Positions 29,660 through 36,579 of a stretch of 39,869 bases of DNA are shown in pieces. The notes beneath the pieces were generated by a model, which was not told the origin of the DNA, did not search any database, and saw nothing but the letters and a program-made list of their open reading frames with translations. The stretch comes from Lentzea aerocolonigenes (GTDB lineage Bacteria; Actinomycetota; Actinomycetes; Mycobacteriales; Pseudonocardiaceae): NCBI RefSeq assembly GCF_000955955.1, contig NZ_JYJG01000030.1:1-39869 (forward strand), given 5' to 3'. The stretch's first letter is position 1; the number at the start of each line of letters is the position of its first letter. The translations under genes were made by a program, and so were the position numbers.

Positions 29660-30546
29660 GGTTCTCCTCGGTGATCGGCGATCGCGGCGAGCGCCGCGCC
29701 GTGGCAGCCGGCGAGGCCGCCGAGCGCGGCGGGCACGAGCCGCGGTTCGCGCTGGAACGTCAGGCGGGCCGACAGGCCCTTGGCGAGCGGGTCCAGCAGG
29801 AGGCCGTTGGCGCCGGACAGGCCACCGCCCACCACGACGACCTCGGGGGCGAGCACGCTCGCGGTCCAGGCCAGAGCGGTGACCAGTGCCTCGACTGCGT
29901 CGTCCCACACGGCGGCCGCCTCCGGTTCGCCCGCCTCGACCCGGCGGGCGACGTCGACGGCGCCGCAGACCTCCCGTCCGGTCAGGGCGGTGTAGCGACG
30001 GGCGATGGCGCTCGCGGAGGCGATCGCCTCCAGGCAGCCGGTACCTCCGCACAGGCAGGGCTCGCCGTGGCCGACGTCGACGTGGCCGAGCTCGCCCGCG
30101 TACCCGTCGCCGTCGTGCACCCGGCCGCCGGTGACCAGGGCGGCCGCGATTCCGGTGCCGAGCGGGAGGAACAGCATCGTGTGCGCGCCTCTGCCGCCGC
30201 CGATCCTGTTCTCCGCCAACGCTCCGGCCCGGACGTCGTGGGTGAACGCGACAGTGCGGCCGAGGCGGTCGGCGAGCAGGTCTTTGAACGGGACGTCGTG
30301 CCAGCCCAGGTTCTCCGAGAACACGCCGACGCCCCGCCGTTCGTCCACGATGCCGGGCACCGCGACGCCGATGCGTTCAGCCGGCAGCTCCCAGGCCAGC
30401 TCGGCGACCAGGTCGAGGACCTCGGGCACGACGGACGGCCCGCGTCGGGGTGTCGGCCGCGACCTCACGTCGAGCACGGCACCCGCGTCGTCGACGAGCA
30501 CCGCCTTGGTGGCGGTGCCGCCGACATCCACGCCGAGCACGGGCAC
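29650..30546 (-). CDS. ROK-family sugar kinase
   Basis: A 298-residue actin-fold kinase. It starts VPVLGVDVGGTATKAVLVDD (phosphate-binding loop), has the catalytic aspartate region FTHDVRAGAL (D104), a second phosphate loop LPLGTGIAAALV and the ROK zinc signature ELGHVDVGHGEPCLCGGTGC (H155, C164, C166, C171). ROK kinases phosphorylate glucose, GlcNAc, ManNAc or GalNAc-type sugars at C6 or C1. There is no DNA-binding N-terminus, so it is an enzyme and not a ROK repressor. GTG 30546 has GGAGG six bases upstream. First gene of the operon; its promoter carries the shared operator. Together with the next two genes it gives sugar to sugar-6-P to bisphosphate to triose phosphates, missing only a deacetylase/deaminase or isomerase if the sugar is GalNAc. 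Confidence 0.9.
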   Translation of the reverse strand: MPVLGVDVGGTATKAVLVDDAGAVLDVRSRPTPRRGPSVVPEVLDLVAELAWELPAERIGVAVPGIVDERRGVGVFSENLGWHDVPFKDLLADRLGRTVAFTHDVRAGALAENRIGGGRGAHTMLFLPLGTGIAAALVTGGRVHDGDGYAGELGHVDVGHGEPCLCGGTGCLEAIASASAIARRYTALTGREVCGAVDVARRVEAGEPEAAAVWDDAVEALVTALAWTASVLAPEVVVVGGGLSGANGLLLDPLAKGLSARLTFQREPRLVPAALGGLAGCHGAALAAIADHRGEPCR

Positions 30547-30568
30547 GGTGTCCTCCGCCTGATCGAAG

Positions 30569-30584
30569 TTGCGCGATATTGCAA
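30569..30584 (-). promoter_or_regulatory. Candidate sugar-regulon operator, copy 2 (ROK operon)
   Basis: On the plus strand this reads TTGCGCGATATTGCAA. It lies between the -10 box (30586-30591) and the ROK start codon and matches the site at 24176 in 13 of 16 positions. Confidence 0.55.
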
Positions 30585-30585
30585 A

Positions 30586-30613
30586 CAAGTATGCAGTTGT
30601 GAGCAGGCGACAA
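30586..30613 (-). promoter_or_regulatory. Promoter of the ROK-aldolase-kinase operon
   Basis: Reading the minus strand, TTGTCG (30613-30608), a 16-base spacer and TACTTG (30591-30586). Initiation would fall inside the operator-like motif immediately downstream. Confidence 0.45.
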
Positions 30614-30681
30614 ACAAGACTGGGATCGTCACAGCAGGTCAAACGTGGAAAGTTCGCCCAGGTGCACATGCTTCAGCGCTG

Positions 30682-30710
30682 TTGACAGCTGCAAGATAGC
30701 GGCGCAAACT
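30682..30710 (+). promoter_or_regulatory. Promoter of the 2-hydroxyacid dehydrogenase-like gene
   Basis: Consensus TTGACA (30682-30687), a 17-base spacer and CAAACT (30705-30710), about 46 bases before the GTG start. The third operator-like motif starts at the next base. Confidence 0.5.
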
Positions 30711-30726
30711 TTGCAAAATTGCTCAG
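30711..30726 (-). promoter_or_regulatory. Candidate sugar-regulon operator, copy 3
   Basis: The minus strand reads CTGAGCAATTTTGCAA, matching TTGCGCAATCATGCAA in 12 of 16 positions including GCAAT-N2-TGCAA. It directly follows the -10 box of the dehydrogenase-like gene, the same placement as the other two copies. Confidence 0.45.
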
Positions 30727-30755
30727 CGTGCATCTTTGCGGAGGGAGCTGTCACC

Positions 30756-31772
30756 GTGTCACTGCCTCGTTCGAGCAGACCGCGCGTCCTCCTGGCCATG
30801 CACGGCACACTCGCCCGCAAGCTGTTCGAACCGGACGCGCTCGACCGCCTCGCGCGCATCGCCGACTTCGACCACAACCTGGTGGTGGACGACTTCACGA
30901 CCCCGGAGGCCCGCGCGGCGCTCTCCCGTGCGGAAATCGTCGTGAGCAGCTGGGGTTGCCCGCGGATCGACGCTGCCGTGCTCGCGTCCGCACCCAAGCT
31001 GCGCGCGGTCGTCGACGCGGCGGGGTCGGTCAAAGGGCCCGTGACCAACGCCTGCTGGAACCGTCCGCTCGCGGTCAGCTCGGCCGCGTGGGCCAACGCC
31101 ATCCCGGTCGCCGAGTACACGCTCGCCGCGATCCTGTTCGCCGGCAAGCGGGTGCTACCTCTGAGCGCGGGCTACCGCCGCCAGCGGGCCGCGTTCGACT
31201 GGCGGGCAGTCGAGAACGTGCCCGGCAACTACCGGCGCGTGGTGGGGATCGTCGGTGCCTCGAGGGTCGGCCGGATGGTGCTGGGTTTCCTGCGCCGCCA
31301 CGATTTGCGGGTGCTGGTGCACGACCCGTACCTCACCCGGGAGGAGGCGTGCGCCCTCGGCGTCAAGGTGGTCGGCCTGGACGAGCTCTGCGCGCTCAGC
31401 GACGTCGTCAGCATCCACGACCCGGCGCTTCCGGAGGCCGGGCACCTGGTCGACGCCAGGAGGCTCGCGTTGATGCGCCCCGGCACCACCGTGATCAACA
31501 CGGCCCGCGGCTCGCTCGTGGACCAGGCCGCGCTCGCCGCCGAGCTGCGGTCAGGGCGGCTCGACGCCGTTCTCGACGTCACCACACCGGACCAGCTGCC
31601 CAGCTCGCTGCACGACCTGCCCAACGTCCTGCTGACACCCCGCGTCGCCGGCTCGCACGGGGATGAGCTGCACCGGCTGGCCGACGCCGCCATCGCCGAG
31701 GTCGCCCGTTACGCGGAGGGTCAGCCGTTCATGCACCCGGTGCTGCGCCGCGAGCTCGACCGGACAGCGTGA
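30756..31772 (+). CDS. D-2-hydroxyacid dehydrogenase-fold protein lacking the catalytic histidine
   Basis: A 338-residue member of the D-isomer 2-hydroxyacid dehydrogenase family. The NAD-binding loop is GIVGASRVG (164-172) followed by an acidic residue in VHDPY. The substrate arginine R251 is present in NTARGSLVD. The two other active-site residues have changed: the Glu of the usual EP block is D279 in TTPDQLP, and the catalytic His of TPHxAG is R296 in LTPRVAGS. A single base change (CAC to CGC) would explain the latter. Without that His the normal hydride/proton transfer should fail, so the protein may be inactive, regulatory, or use another residue such as the nearby His in AGSHGDE. GTG 30756 has GGAGGGAG upstream. 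It shares an operator-like motif with the sugar genes. Confidence 0.87.
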   Translation: MSLPRSSRPRVLLAMHGTLARKLFEPDALDRLARIADFDHNLVVDDFTTPEARAALSRAEIVVSSWGCPRIDAAVLASAPKLRAVVDAAGSVKGPVTNACWNRPLAVSSAAWANAIPVAEYTLAAILFAGKRVLPLSAGYRRQRAAFDWRAVENVPGNYRRVVGIVGASRVGRMVLGFLRRHDLRVLVHDPYLTREEACALGVKVVGLDELCALSDVVSIHDPALPEAGHLVDARRLALMRPGTTVINTARGSLVDQAALAAELRSGRLDAVLDVTTPDQLPSSLHDLPNVLLTPRVAGSHGDELHRLADAAIAEVARYAEGQPFMHPVLRRELDRTA

Positions 31773-31923
31773 TCAGCTGTCCTTCCCCCAGTACTCGGCC
31801 TGCCCGCGCACCAAGTTCCGCGACGAACCCTGCCACGTCGATCCTGCCCTTCAGCAGCTCGTCGTCGACGGGCTGGAACGCCGCGCCACCTGACCCGTCC
31901 GGTGATCCTCAACGGGTGAGGGT
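31773..31923. other. Short gap with a possible gene remnant on the minus strand
   Basis: Read on the minus strand from about 31900, a frame gives GGAAFQPVDDELLKGRIDVA and continues to about 31775 with high third-position GC at first. It has a stop just upstream and no start codon or ribosome site. It could be a decayed fragment or chance; I recognise no family. Confidence 0.25.
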
Positions 31924-33300
31924 TCAGGCCAGGCGAGCGCGCAGGGAGGCGATCAGCTCGGCGCGGCCGCCCACCGCGAGCTTCTGGCGGATCTTCGCCA
32001 CGTGCTGCTCGACGGTCTTCGGCGAGATGTAGAGCCGGGCGCCGATCTCCTTGTGCGTCATGCCTTCCAGCAGCAGTTCGCCGACCGCGCGTTCCCGCTT
32101 CGACAGGCCGTCGCCGGGGCCGTTGTCCTCGGTGCCGATGCGGGCTCGCAGGGCGCGACCCGTGCTCAGCAGTTCGCGGGCATCGGCCGGGTTGCTCATG
32201 CGGGCGGCTGCGGCGCCGCACAACGCCATCGCGTCCCACGGGTGGCCCGCGTGGGCGAGGAGATCGGCGACCTCGGTCACCGCAACGGGATTGACGTCGC
32301 CGGTGAGGATCGACGCCCACATGCGCGCGGCGGAGGCTCGTGGTTCGACGGTCAGTTCCACCACCAGTGAGGTGTCACCGGCGACCACGGCCCGTTGCAC
32401 GCGCCACCAGTTGTCCGTTTCCACGCACCACGCCGCACCGACCCGTCCGACCGCGGTGGTCATCGCGTCGACGATCGTGTCGCGTTCGAACGCGCTGCCC
32501 GCACCGGCCGACAGTTCGCCCCAGGCGTCGAGCAGCAGCGGTTCCACGTCCACGCCGGCCACCACGGGCGCCACCCGTCGCCAGGTCGCGCGCAACGCCT
32601 CGTCGTCGCCTGCCCGGCGGGCCAGGCCGATCGTCACGGCCGCGGCGAGCACGGCGTCGCGGCGCAGGACCGGCGTGGTGCAGGCGGCGATCTCGGTGCG
32701 GGCGGCGGCCAGGCGGCCCGCTCGCAGGTGCAGCCAGGCCGTGAGCAGGTGGCGGCGCGGGGTCGGGCGGTCCGCGAACATCGCCAGCAGCTCCGCGGCG
32801 CTGGCGTCGTGACCACCTGCCACCAGCGCTGTCACGGCCAGGTCGCCCCACTGCTCCGCGGCCATCGGGTCGGCGGGCACGGTCGCGGCGGCGAGTCCGG
32901 CCAGCTTGCGGGCGGCCGGAGCGAACGAACCCCGGACGGCTTCCAGTGCCGCGTCGACGCCGTCCAGCAGCACGGTCAGGCCTCGTGGCGCGGCGCCGGA
33001 GAGCCGGGCTCGTGCGGCTGCGAGGTCCTCCGCGGCAGACGAGAGATCGCCCGCCAGGCAAGCGGCCAGCGCGGCACGGGCGGCTGCGGCGACACCGGGC
33101 GCGCCACTCAGTGACCCAGCGATCACACGCCACCGTGCGGCGGCGTCGAACAGGGCTCCGTCCGCGGCCGCCGCGGCGGCTGCCACTCCAGCCGCCAGGC
33201 AGTCCTGGTCCGTGCCCTCGGTGAGGATCCGGTCCGCGGTCTCGATCGCCGACGCGGTGTCACCCTCCCGCCACGCCAGCTCCGCTGCGACAGCGGTCAT
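31924..33300 (-). CDS. LuxR-type regulator with large Ala-rich helical N-terminal domain
   Basis: A 458-residue regulator. The last 60 residues are a LuxR/GerE helix-turn-helix: LSKRERAVGELLLEGMTHKE, then IGARLYISPKTVEQHVAKIR. The preceding 390 residues are Ala/Leu-rich helices of TPR or MalT-repeat character (AAELAWREGDTASAIETADR, HLRAGRLAAARTEIAA) and carry no P-loop, so it is not a full LAL-type ATPase regulator. ATG 33300 has GGGGAGGCG upstream and overlaps the stop of the membrane-protein gene (ATGA). Third gene of the operon with the Hsp70-like ATPase and membrane protein. It may read signals from these and control the divergent Ini genes, possibly at the inverted repeat near 35251. Confidence 0.9.
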   Translation of the reverse strand: MTAVAAELAWREGDTASAIETADRILTEGTDQDCLAAGVAAAAAAADGALFDAAARWRVIAGSLSGAPGVAAAARAALAACLAGDLSSAAEDLAAARARLSGAAPRGLTVLLDGVDAALEAVRGSFAPAARKLAGLAAATVPADPMAAEQWGDLAVTALVAGGHDASAAELLAMFADRPTPRRHLLTAWLHLRAGRLAAARTEIAACTTPVLRRDAVLAAAVTIGLARRAGDDEALRATWRRVAPVVAGVDVEPLLLDAWGELSAGAGSAFERDTIVDAMTTAVGRVGAAWCVETDNWWRVQRAVVAGDTSLVVELTVEPRASAARMWASILTGDVNPVAVTEVADLLAHAGHPWDAMALCGAAAARMSNPADARELLSTGRALRARIGTEDNGPGDGLSKRERAVGELLLEGMTHKEIGARLYISPKTVEQHVAKIRQKLAVGGRAELIASLRARLA

Positions 33301-33746
33301 CTTCGCCTCCCCGCGAACCACGCGTTCGACGCCGGCAGGAACGCCGGCACTCCCGCGCCCACCACAGCCATCCCCGCCACCAGCGGCATCTGGGACACCA
33401 GCACGCCCACGACTCCCAGCACCGCCAACAAGATCCGCGCCCAGTTCCGGCCAACGGCAAACGCCCGCAGCACTCCCAGCTGCACCAGCGCCACCAGCAC
33501 GCCCGGTCCGAGCAGCACTCCCAGTCCGGCCAGCACCACCTTGTCCTGGGTGGACTGATCAACACCACGTGCCGCCACCTCGGCGGTCAGCGAGGCGCGC
33601 ACGTCACCGAAAGCCACAGCCGTCACGACCAGCTCGACGACCACCGCGAGCAGCCACAGGCAGACCGCCACCGTGGCCAGTCGCGGCCGCGGCACCTGGA
33701 CCAGCTGAAACTTCGTCACTCCCGGGCGAGGAGGCAACGCGGTCAC
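33297..33746 (-). CDS. Small multi-pass membrane protein
   Basis: A 149-residue protein with three or four predicted membrane segments: RLATVAVCLWLLAVVVELVV near the N-terminus, then VVLAGLGVLLGPGVLVALVQ, then ILLAVLGVVGVLVSQMPLVA with a further hydrophobic stretch up to VPAFLP. A loop of about 20 polar residues (SLTAEVAARGVDQSTQDK) lies between the first two. I recognise no family. It starts at a GTG overlapping the Hsp70-like gene's stop (GTGA), and its own stop overlaps the LuxR gene's ATG, so all three are tightly coupled. It may connect the membrane-anchored ATPase with the cytoplasmic regulator. Confidence 0.82.
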   Translation of the reverse strand: MTALPPRPGVTKFQLVQVPRPRLATVAVCLWLLAVVVELVVTAVAFGDVRASLTAEVAARGVDQSTQDKVVLAGLGVLLGPGVLVALVQLGVLRAFAVGRNWARILLAVLGVVGVLVSQMPLVAGMAVVGAGVPAFLPASNAWFAGRRR

Positions 33747-35161
33747 GGTGCACCCGCCTTGGTGCTCGCCTTGGTGCTGAGCGTCGGCGCCGGCGCGCTC
33801 GTCGACTTGCTCACGCTCGGCGCCGAGCTCGACGGCCACGTGGTCGTCGTCGTCGTGGTGCGCTTGGTCGGCGGGGGAGGAGGCGGCGCAACCGTTTTCT
33901 GCGGCTGGACCGGCGCTTCGGTCGTCGTCACCACAACGGCCGCCTTCTCCTCGGTGGTGGTGGGCGTCGGCGTCGGAGTGGTCGTCGTCGTGTCCGGGGT
34001 GGCGTTGCCCGCGAAGTACGTGTTCATCGCGAGACCACCGCCGACCGCCGCCGCGAGCACCGCCGCCGTGATGTACGGCGTGAGCTTCCTCCTCTTGCGC
34101 TGCAACGCGGGTGCGGCAGGCCGGGGCGGACGCGACCACATCACGGTCGCCACCTCGGGTGCGGCCACCTCGCGCACGCGGGCGGACAAAGCGGCACCCA
34201 CGGCGACCATGCCCTCGAACGCGGGCGTCACCGAACGGCCGAGCAACGCGGAAACTTCCTGCGTCACCAATGGAATCCGTGAAGACCCGCCGACCAGCAA
34301 CACCGCGGCGAGGTCTCCGGAACGCACCCCGGCGTTCTCCAAAGAACGCAACAGAGCGCTGGTCGTCTCGGTCAGCGCGGGCCGGATCATCTCCTCGAAC
34401 TCCGCGCGGGTCAGCCGCACCTCGCGAACAGAGATCCCCGGCACCGCAACGGGAATCCGCACCTCGGTGTCCGACGACAGCTGCTCCTTCGCCGCTGTGC
34501 AAGCCCGCCTGAGATCGGCAACCGCCGCCCGCACAACGGGATTCTCCGCGTCGAGCGAGTCCCACTCCAAGGACTCGGCCACGTGCGAGAACACCGCCTC
34601 GTCGAAGTCCAGCCCGCCGACCTCGGCCTCCTCAGGACGGCCGGCCAGCACGAAGGAGTCGAGCTTGCGCACCACCGCGGCCTCGAACCCGCTGCCGCCG
34701 AGGTCGTACACGGCGACGACAGAACCCGGCTCAAGCCGTGCCCGCGAGTCGTGCGCCACGACCGCGGCCTGCGGCCCCGGCACGAACACAACATCGGAAA
34801 GTCCGGCTCCGCGAAGGGATTCCAAGCGGTGTGGACCCCACGATGCCGGGTGCGCGACGGCGACTCGGCCGTTGTGAGGCGCGAGCAGCTGCGTGACGAA
34901 ACGCGCCGTGAGCACGTCGGCACCGAGCGCCACCCCGCCCAGCCGCAACGGCGTCGGGTCACCCACTCGACGCAGGAACCGGCGCGCCACGCGGTTCGGG
35001 TCGGCGACCCCGCGGCGTTCCGCTTCCTCACCGATGACCAAAGAGCCATCAGGATTCGCGAACACCACCGTCGGCGTCACCGACTCGAGCCGCGGTACGT
35101 CGCGGCACGTGGCTGTTGCGGTGCGGGTGGATCCGAGATCCAGCCCGATCTGGTAGTGCAT
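33743..35161 (-). CDS. Membrane-anchored Hsp70-like ATPase with Thr/Pro-rich tail
   Basis: A 472-residue protein. Residues 1 to about 335 form an Hsp70-type actin-fold ATPase: phosphate 1 GLDLGSTRTA (5-14), phosphate 2 VAVYDLGGSGFEAAVV, and the adenosine motif VLLVGGSSRIPLV. The DnaK substrate-binding domain is missing. After a basic stretch (QRKRRKLTPY) comes one membrane segment at about 358-379, then a tail of some 90 residues rich in Thr, Pro and Ser (TTTTTPTPTPTTTEEK), probably outside the cell. It should therefore be an inside-out sensor or anchor, not a general chaperone. ATG 35161 was chosen for the GGGGGTG upstream and because the actin fold starts at once; an in-frame codon at 35215 adds a non-homologous basic stretch. 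First gene of the three-gene operon facing the Ini genes. Confidence 0.9.
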   Translation of the reverse strand: MHYQIGLDLGSTRTATATCRDVPRLESVTPTVVFANPDGSLVIGEEAERRGVADPNRVARRFLRRVGDPTPLRLGGVALGADVLTARFVTQLLAPHNGRVAVAHPASWGPHRLESLRGAGLSDVVFVPGPQAAVVAHDSRARLEPGSVVAVYDLGGSGFEAAVVRKLDSFVLAGRPEEAEVGGLDFDEAVFSHVAESLEWDSLDAENPVVRAAVADLRRACTAAKEQLSSDTEVRIPVAVPGISVREVRLTRAEFEEMIRPALTETTSALLRSLENAGVRSGDLAAVLLVGGSSRIPLVTQEVSALLGRSVTPAFEGMVAVGAALSARVREVAAPEVATVMWSRPPRPAAPALQRKRRKLTPYITAAVLAAAVGGGLAMNTYFAGNATPDTTTTTPTPTPTTTEEKAAVVVTTTEAPVQPQKTVAPPPPPPTKRTTTTTTTWPSSSAPSVSKSTSAPAPTLSTKASTKAGAP

Positions 35162-35243
35162 CGGACACCCCCTGTAGCGGCGGACAAGGCGGACGTCAGT
35201 ACACGTACGTCTCATATGGAGTGGTTCAGCCAGATCGAAATAC

Positions 35244-35258
35244 AGGGGTGAATCCCCT
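35244..35258. promoter_or_regulatory. Inverted repeat in the divergent Hsp70-like/IniB-like control region
   Basis: AGGGGTGAATCCCCT: a perfect 5-bp inverted repeat around TGAAT, roughly mid-way in the 233-bp gap between the divergent genes. It suits an operator for a dimeric regulator; the LuxR protein encoded downstream of the Hsp70-like gene is the obvious candidate. Confidence 0.45.
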
Positions 35259-35394
35259 ATGACTCCGGCGATCCCTGCGTGCGCGGCCCGGCACCTTCCG
35301 GGCGTTGCCTTGATGGCAGGACGCGTGGCGCTCCCTAACGTTGTTGGCAGCCGGTCGGAAAGTCTTCCGGCACAACACGATCAAGGAGCCCGAC

Positions 35395-35964
35395 ATGAGC
35401 AACCCCATCGACCTCAACGCTTTCCTCGCCGACCTGACCGCCGACCTGGACGTCGACAGCACCCAGGCCGCCGAGCAGCAGGTGCAGTCGGCACAGGTCG
35501 CGCCGCAGACCTCCTCGCAGGACGCGCGGCAGGACCAGGACACCACCACCGCCACGAACACCGAGGGTGGCGACGGCGGCAACGGCGGCATCGCGGTGGC
35601 CGGCGACGGTGGCAGCGCGGACGGCGGCAACGGCCTGGGCATCGGTGGCGCCGGCGGCGACATCGACCAGGACGGTCTGGTCAACGTCAACTTCGGCAGC
35701 TCGGCGGGTGGCAGCGGCCTCGGCCTCGGCGGCAACGGCGGCGTCGCGGGCAACGGCGGCAACGCCGACGCCGGTGGTGGCAACGGCGGCGACGCGCGTT
35801 CCGACGTGGACGTGGACGCCGACCAGGACGCCGACCTCGACTCGGACCAGTTCTCCGAGCAGGACGCCGACCAGACCGCGGTCTCCGACCAGGACGCCGA
35901 CTTCGACCTGGACGTCGACACGCAGATCGACAACGTCCTCGAAGACCTCGACCTGCCCATCTGA
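35395..35964 (+). CDS. Gly/Asp-rich IniB-like low-complexity protein
   Basis: A 189-residue acidic protein. The N-terminus (SNPIDLNAFLADLTADLDVD) is helical and acidic. The middle is Gly/Asn-rich with GG-x-GG spacing (GGDGGNGGIAVAGDGG, LGLGGNGGVAGNGGNAD). The C-terminus is built from DQDAD units (DADQDADLDSDQ, SDQDADFDLD) and ends DLDLPI. The build recalls mycobacterial IniB, which is also Gly-rich and precedes the IniA/IniC GTPases, though the sequence is not closely conserved. There is no signal peptide or membrane span. AAGGAG lies six bases before the ATG. The repeated acidic units could bind cations; this is inference. First gene of the rightward Ini-type operon, followed by a hairpin that may let more of this gene than of the later ones be made. 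Confidence 0.85.
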   Translation: MSNPIDLNAFLADLTADLDVDSTQAAEQQVQSAQVAPQTSSQDARQDQDTTTATNTEGGDGGNGGIAVAGDGGSADGGNGLGIGGAGGDIDQDGLVNVNFGSSAGGSGLGLGGNGGVAGNGGNADAGGGNGGDARSDVDVDADQDADLDSDQFSEQDADQTAVSDQDADFDLDVDTQIDNVLEDLDLPI

Positions 35965-35970
35965 CGCCGG

Positions 35971-36006
35971 ACCGGCCCCGCTCTCCTCCGCCGAGGCGGG
36001 GCCGGT
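35971..36006 (+). terminator. Hairpin between the two IniB-like genes
   Basis: ACCGGCCCCGC pairs perfectly with GCGGGGCCGGT around a 14-base loop. It lies seven bases after the first IniB-like stop and 24 before the next start. It is probably a partial terminator or an mRNA-stabilising structure, since the GTPase genes downstream have no other obvious promoter. Confidence 0.6.
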
Positions 36007-36029
36007 CTCCTCGGTGAGGAGACACCACC

Positions 36030-36575
36030 ATGCTGGAAAAGCTCATCGACTTCCTGATGAACATGATGAAGGACCCGAAGGCCCAGCAGGCGTTCGACGA
36101 GAACCCGCAGAAGGAGCTGGCCCGCAACGGTCTTTCCGGGGCGACCGACGCCGACATCCGGGACGCGAAGCTGATCATGGCCGACCGCCCGGCGCCGGTG
36201 CGGGAGGTGCACCACACCGAGGTCGTGCACGACCGTCCGGTCCAGCACTTCGACCAGACGTTCAACATCGACGACCGCGACGTCACGATCATCGACGACT
36301 CGTTCAACTCCGACGACGACACCGAGGTCAACTCCGTCGCCGTCCAGGACAACGACACCGAGACCAACGTCGTGCAGGTGAAGGACTCGTTCAACGACAT
36401 CGACGTGGACAAGACCGGCGTCGAGGCGCCCGGCGAGGCCGAGCCGGAGCCTGAACCGGTCGAGGAGCCGGCGCTGGAGGTGCACCCGGAGCTGGACCAC
36501 GAGCCCGTGCTGCTGGACGAGCCCGAGCCCGAGCCGGTGGAAGAGCCCGATCCCGTCGACAGCCTGGCCGGGTGA
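36030..36575 (+). CDS. IniB N-terminal-domain protein with acidic Pro/Glu tail
   Basis: A 181-residue protein. The first 50 residues match the IniB N-terminal domain: MLEKLIDFLMNMMKDPKAQQ, AFDENPQKELARNGLSG, then a DADI turn. The middle is Asp/Asn-rich with spaced motifs (FNIDDRDVTIIDDSFNSDDD, VVQVKDSFNDIDVD), and the last 45 residues are a Glu/Pro tail (EPEPEPVEEPALEVHPE). No signal peptide or membrane span is visible. GAGGAGACACCACC precedes the ATG. It ends five bases before the GTG of the first dynamin-like gene. The family context is the M. tuberculosis iniBAC operon, induced by cell-wall inhibitors; the molecular role of IniB-type proteins is not known. Confidence 0.88.
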   Translation: MLEKLIDFLMNMMKDPKAQQAFDENPQKELARNGLSGATDADIRDAKLIMADRPAPVREVHHTEVVHDRPVQHFDQTFNIDDRDVTIIDDSFNSDDDTEVNSVAVQDNDTETNVVQVKDSFNDIDVDKTGVEAPGEAEPEPEPVEEPALEVHPELDHEPVLLDEPEPEPVEEPDPVDSLAG

Positions 36576-36579
36576 CCCG

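Noticed and set aside
33743..35161. DnaK chaperone
   Set aside because: The substrate-binding domain is absent, no dnaJ or grpE is nearby, and a membrane span follows the ATPase domain.
35395..35964. PE-PGRS-type protein
   Set aside because: The Gly-rich spacing is similar, but there is no PE domain and the protein is strongly acidic with DQDAD units; its position before IniB/GTPase genes fits an IniB-like role better.
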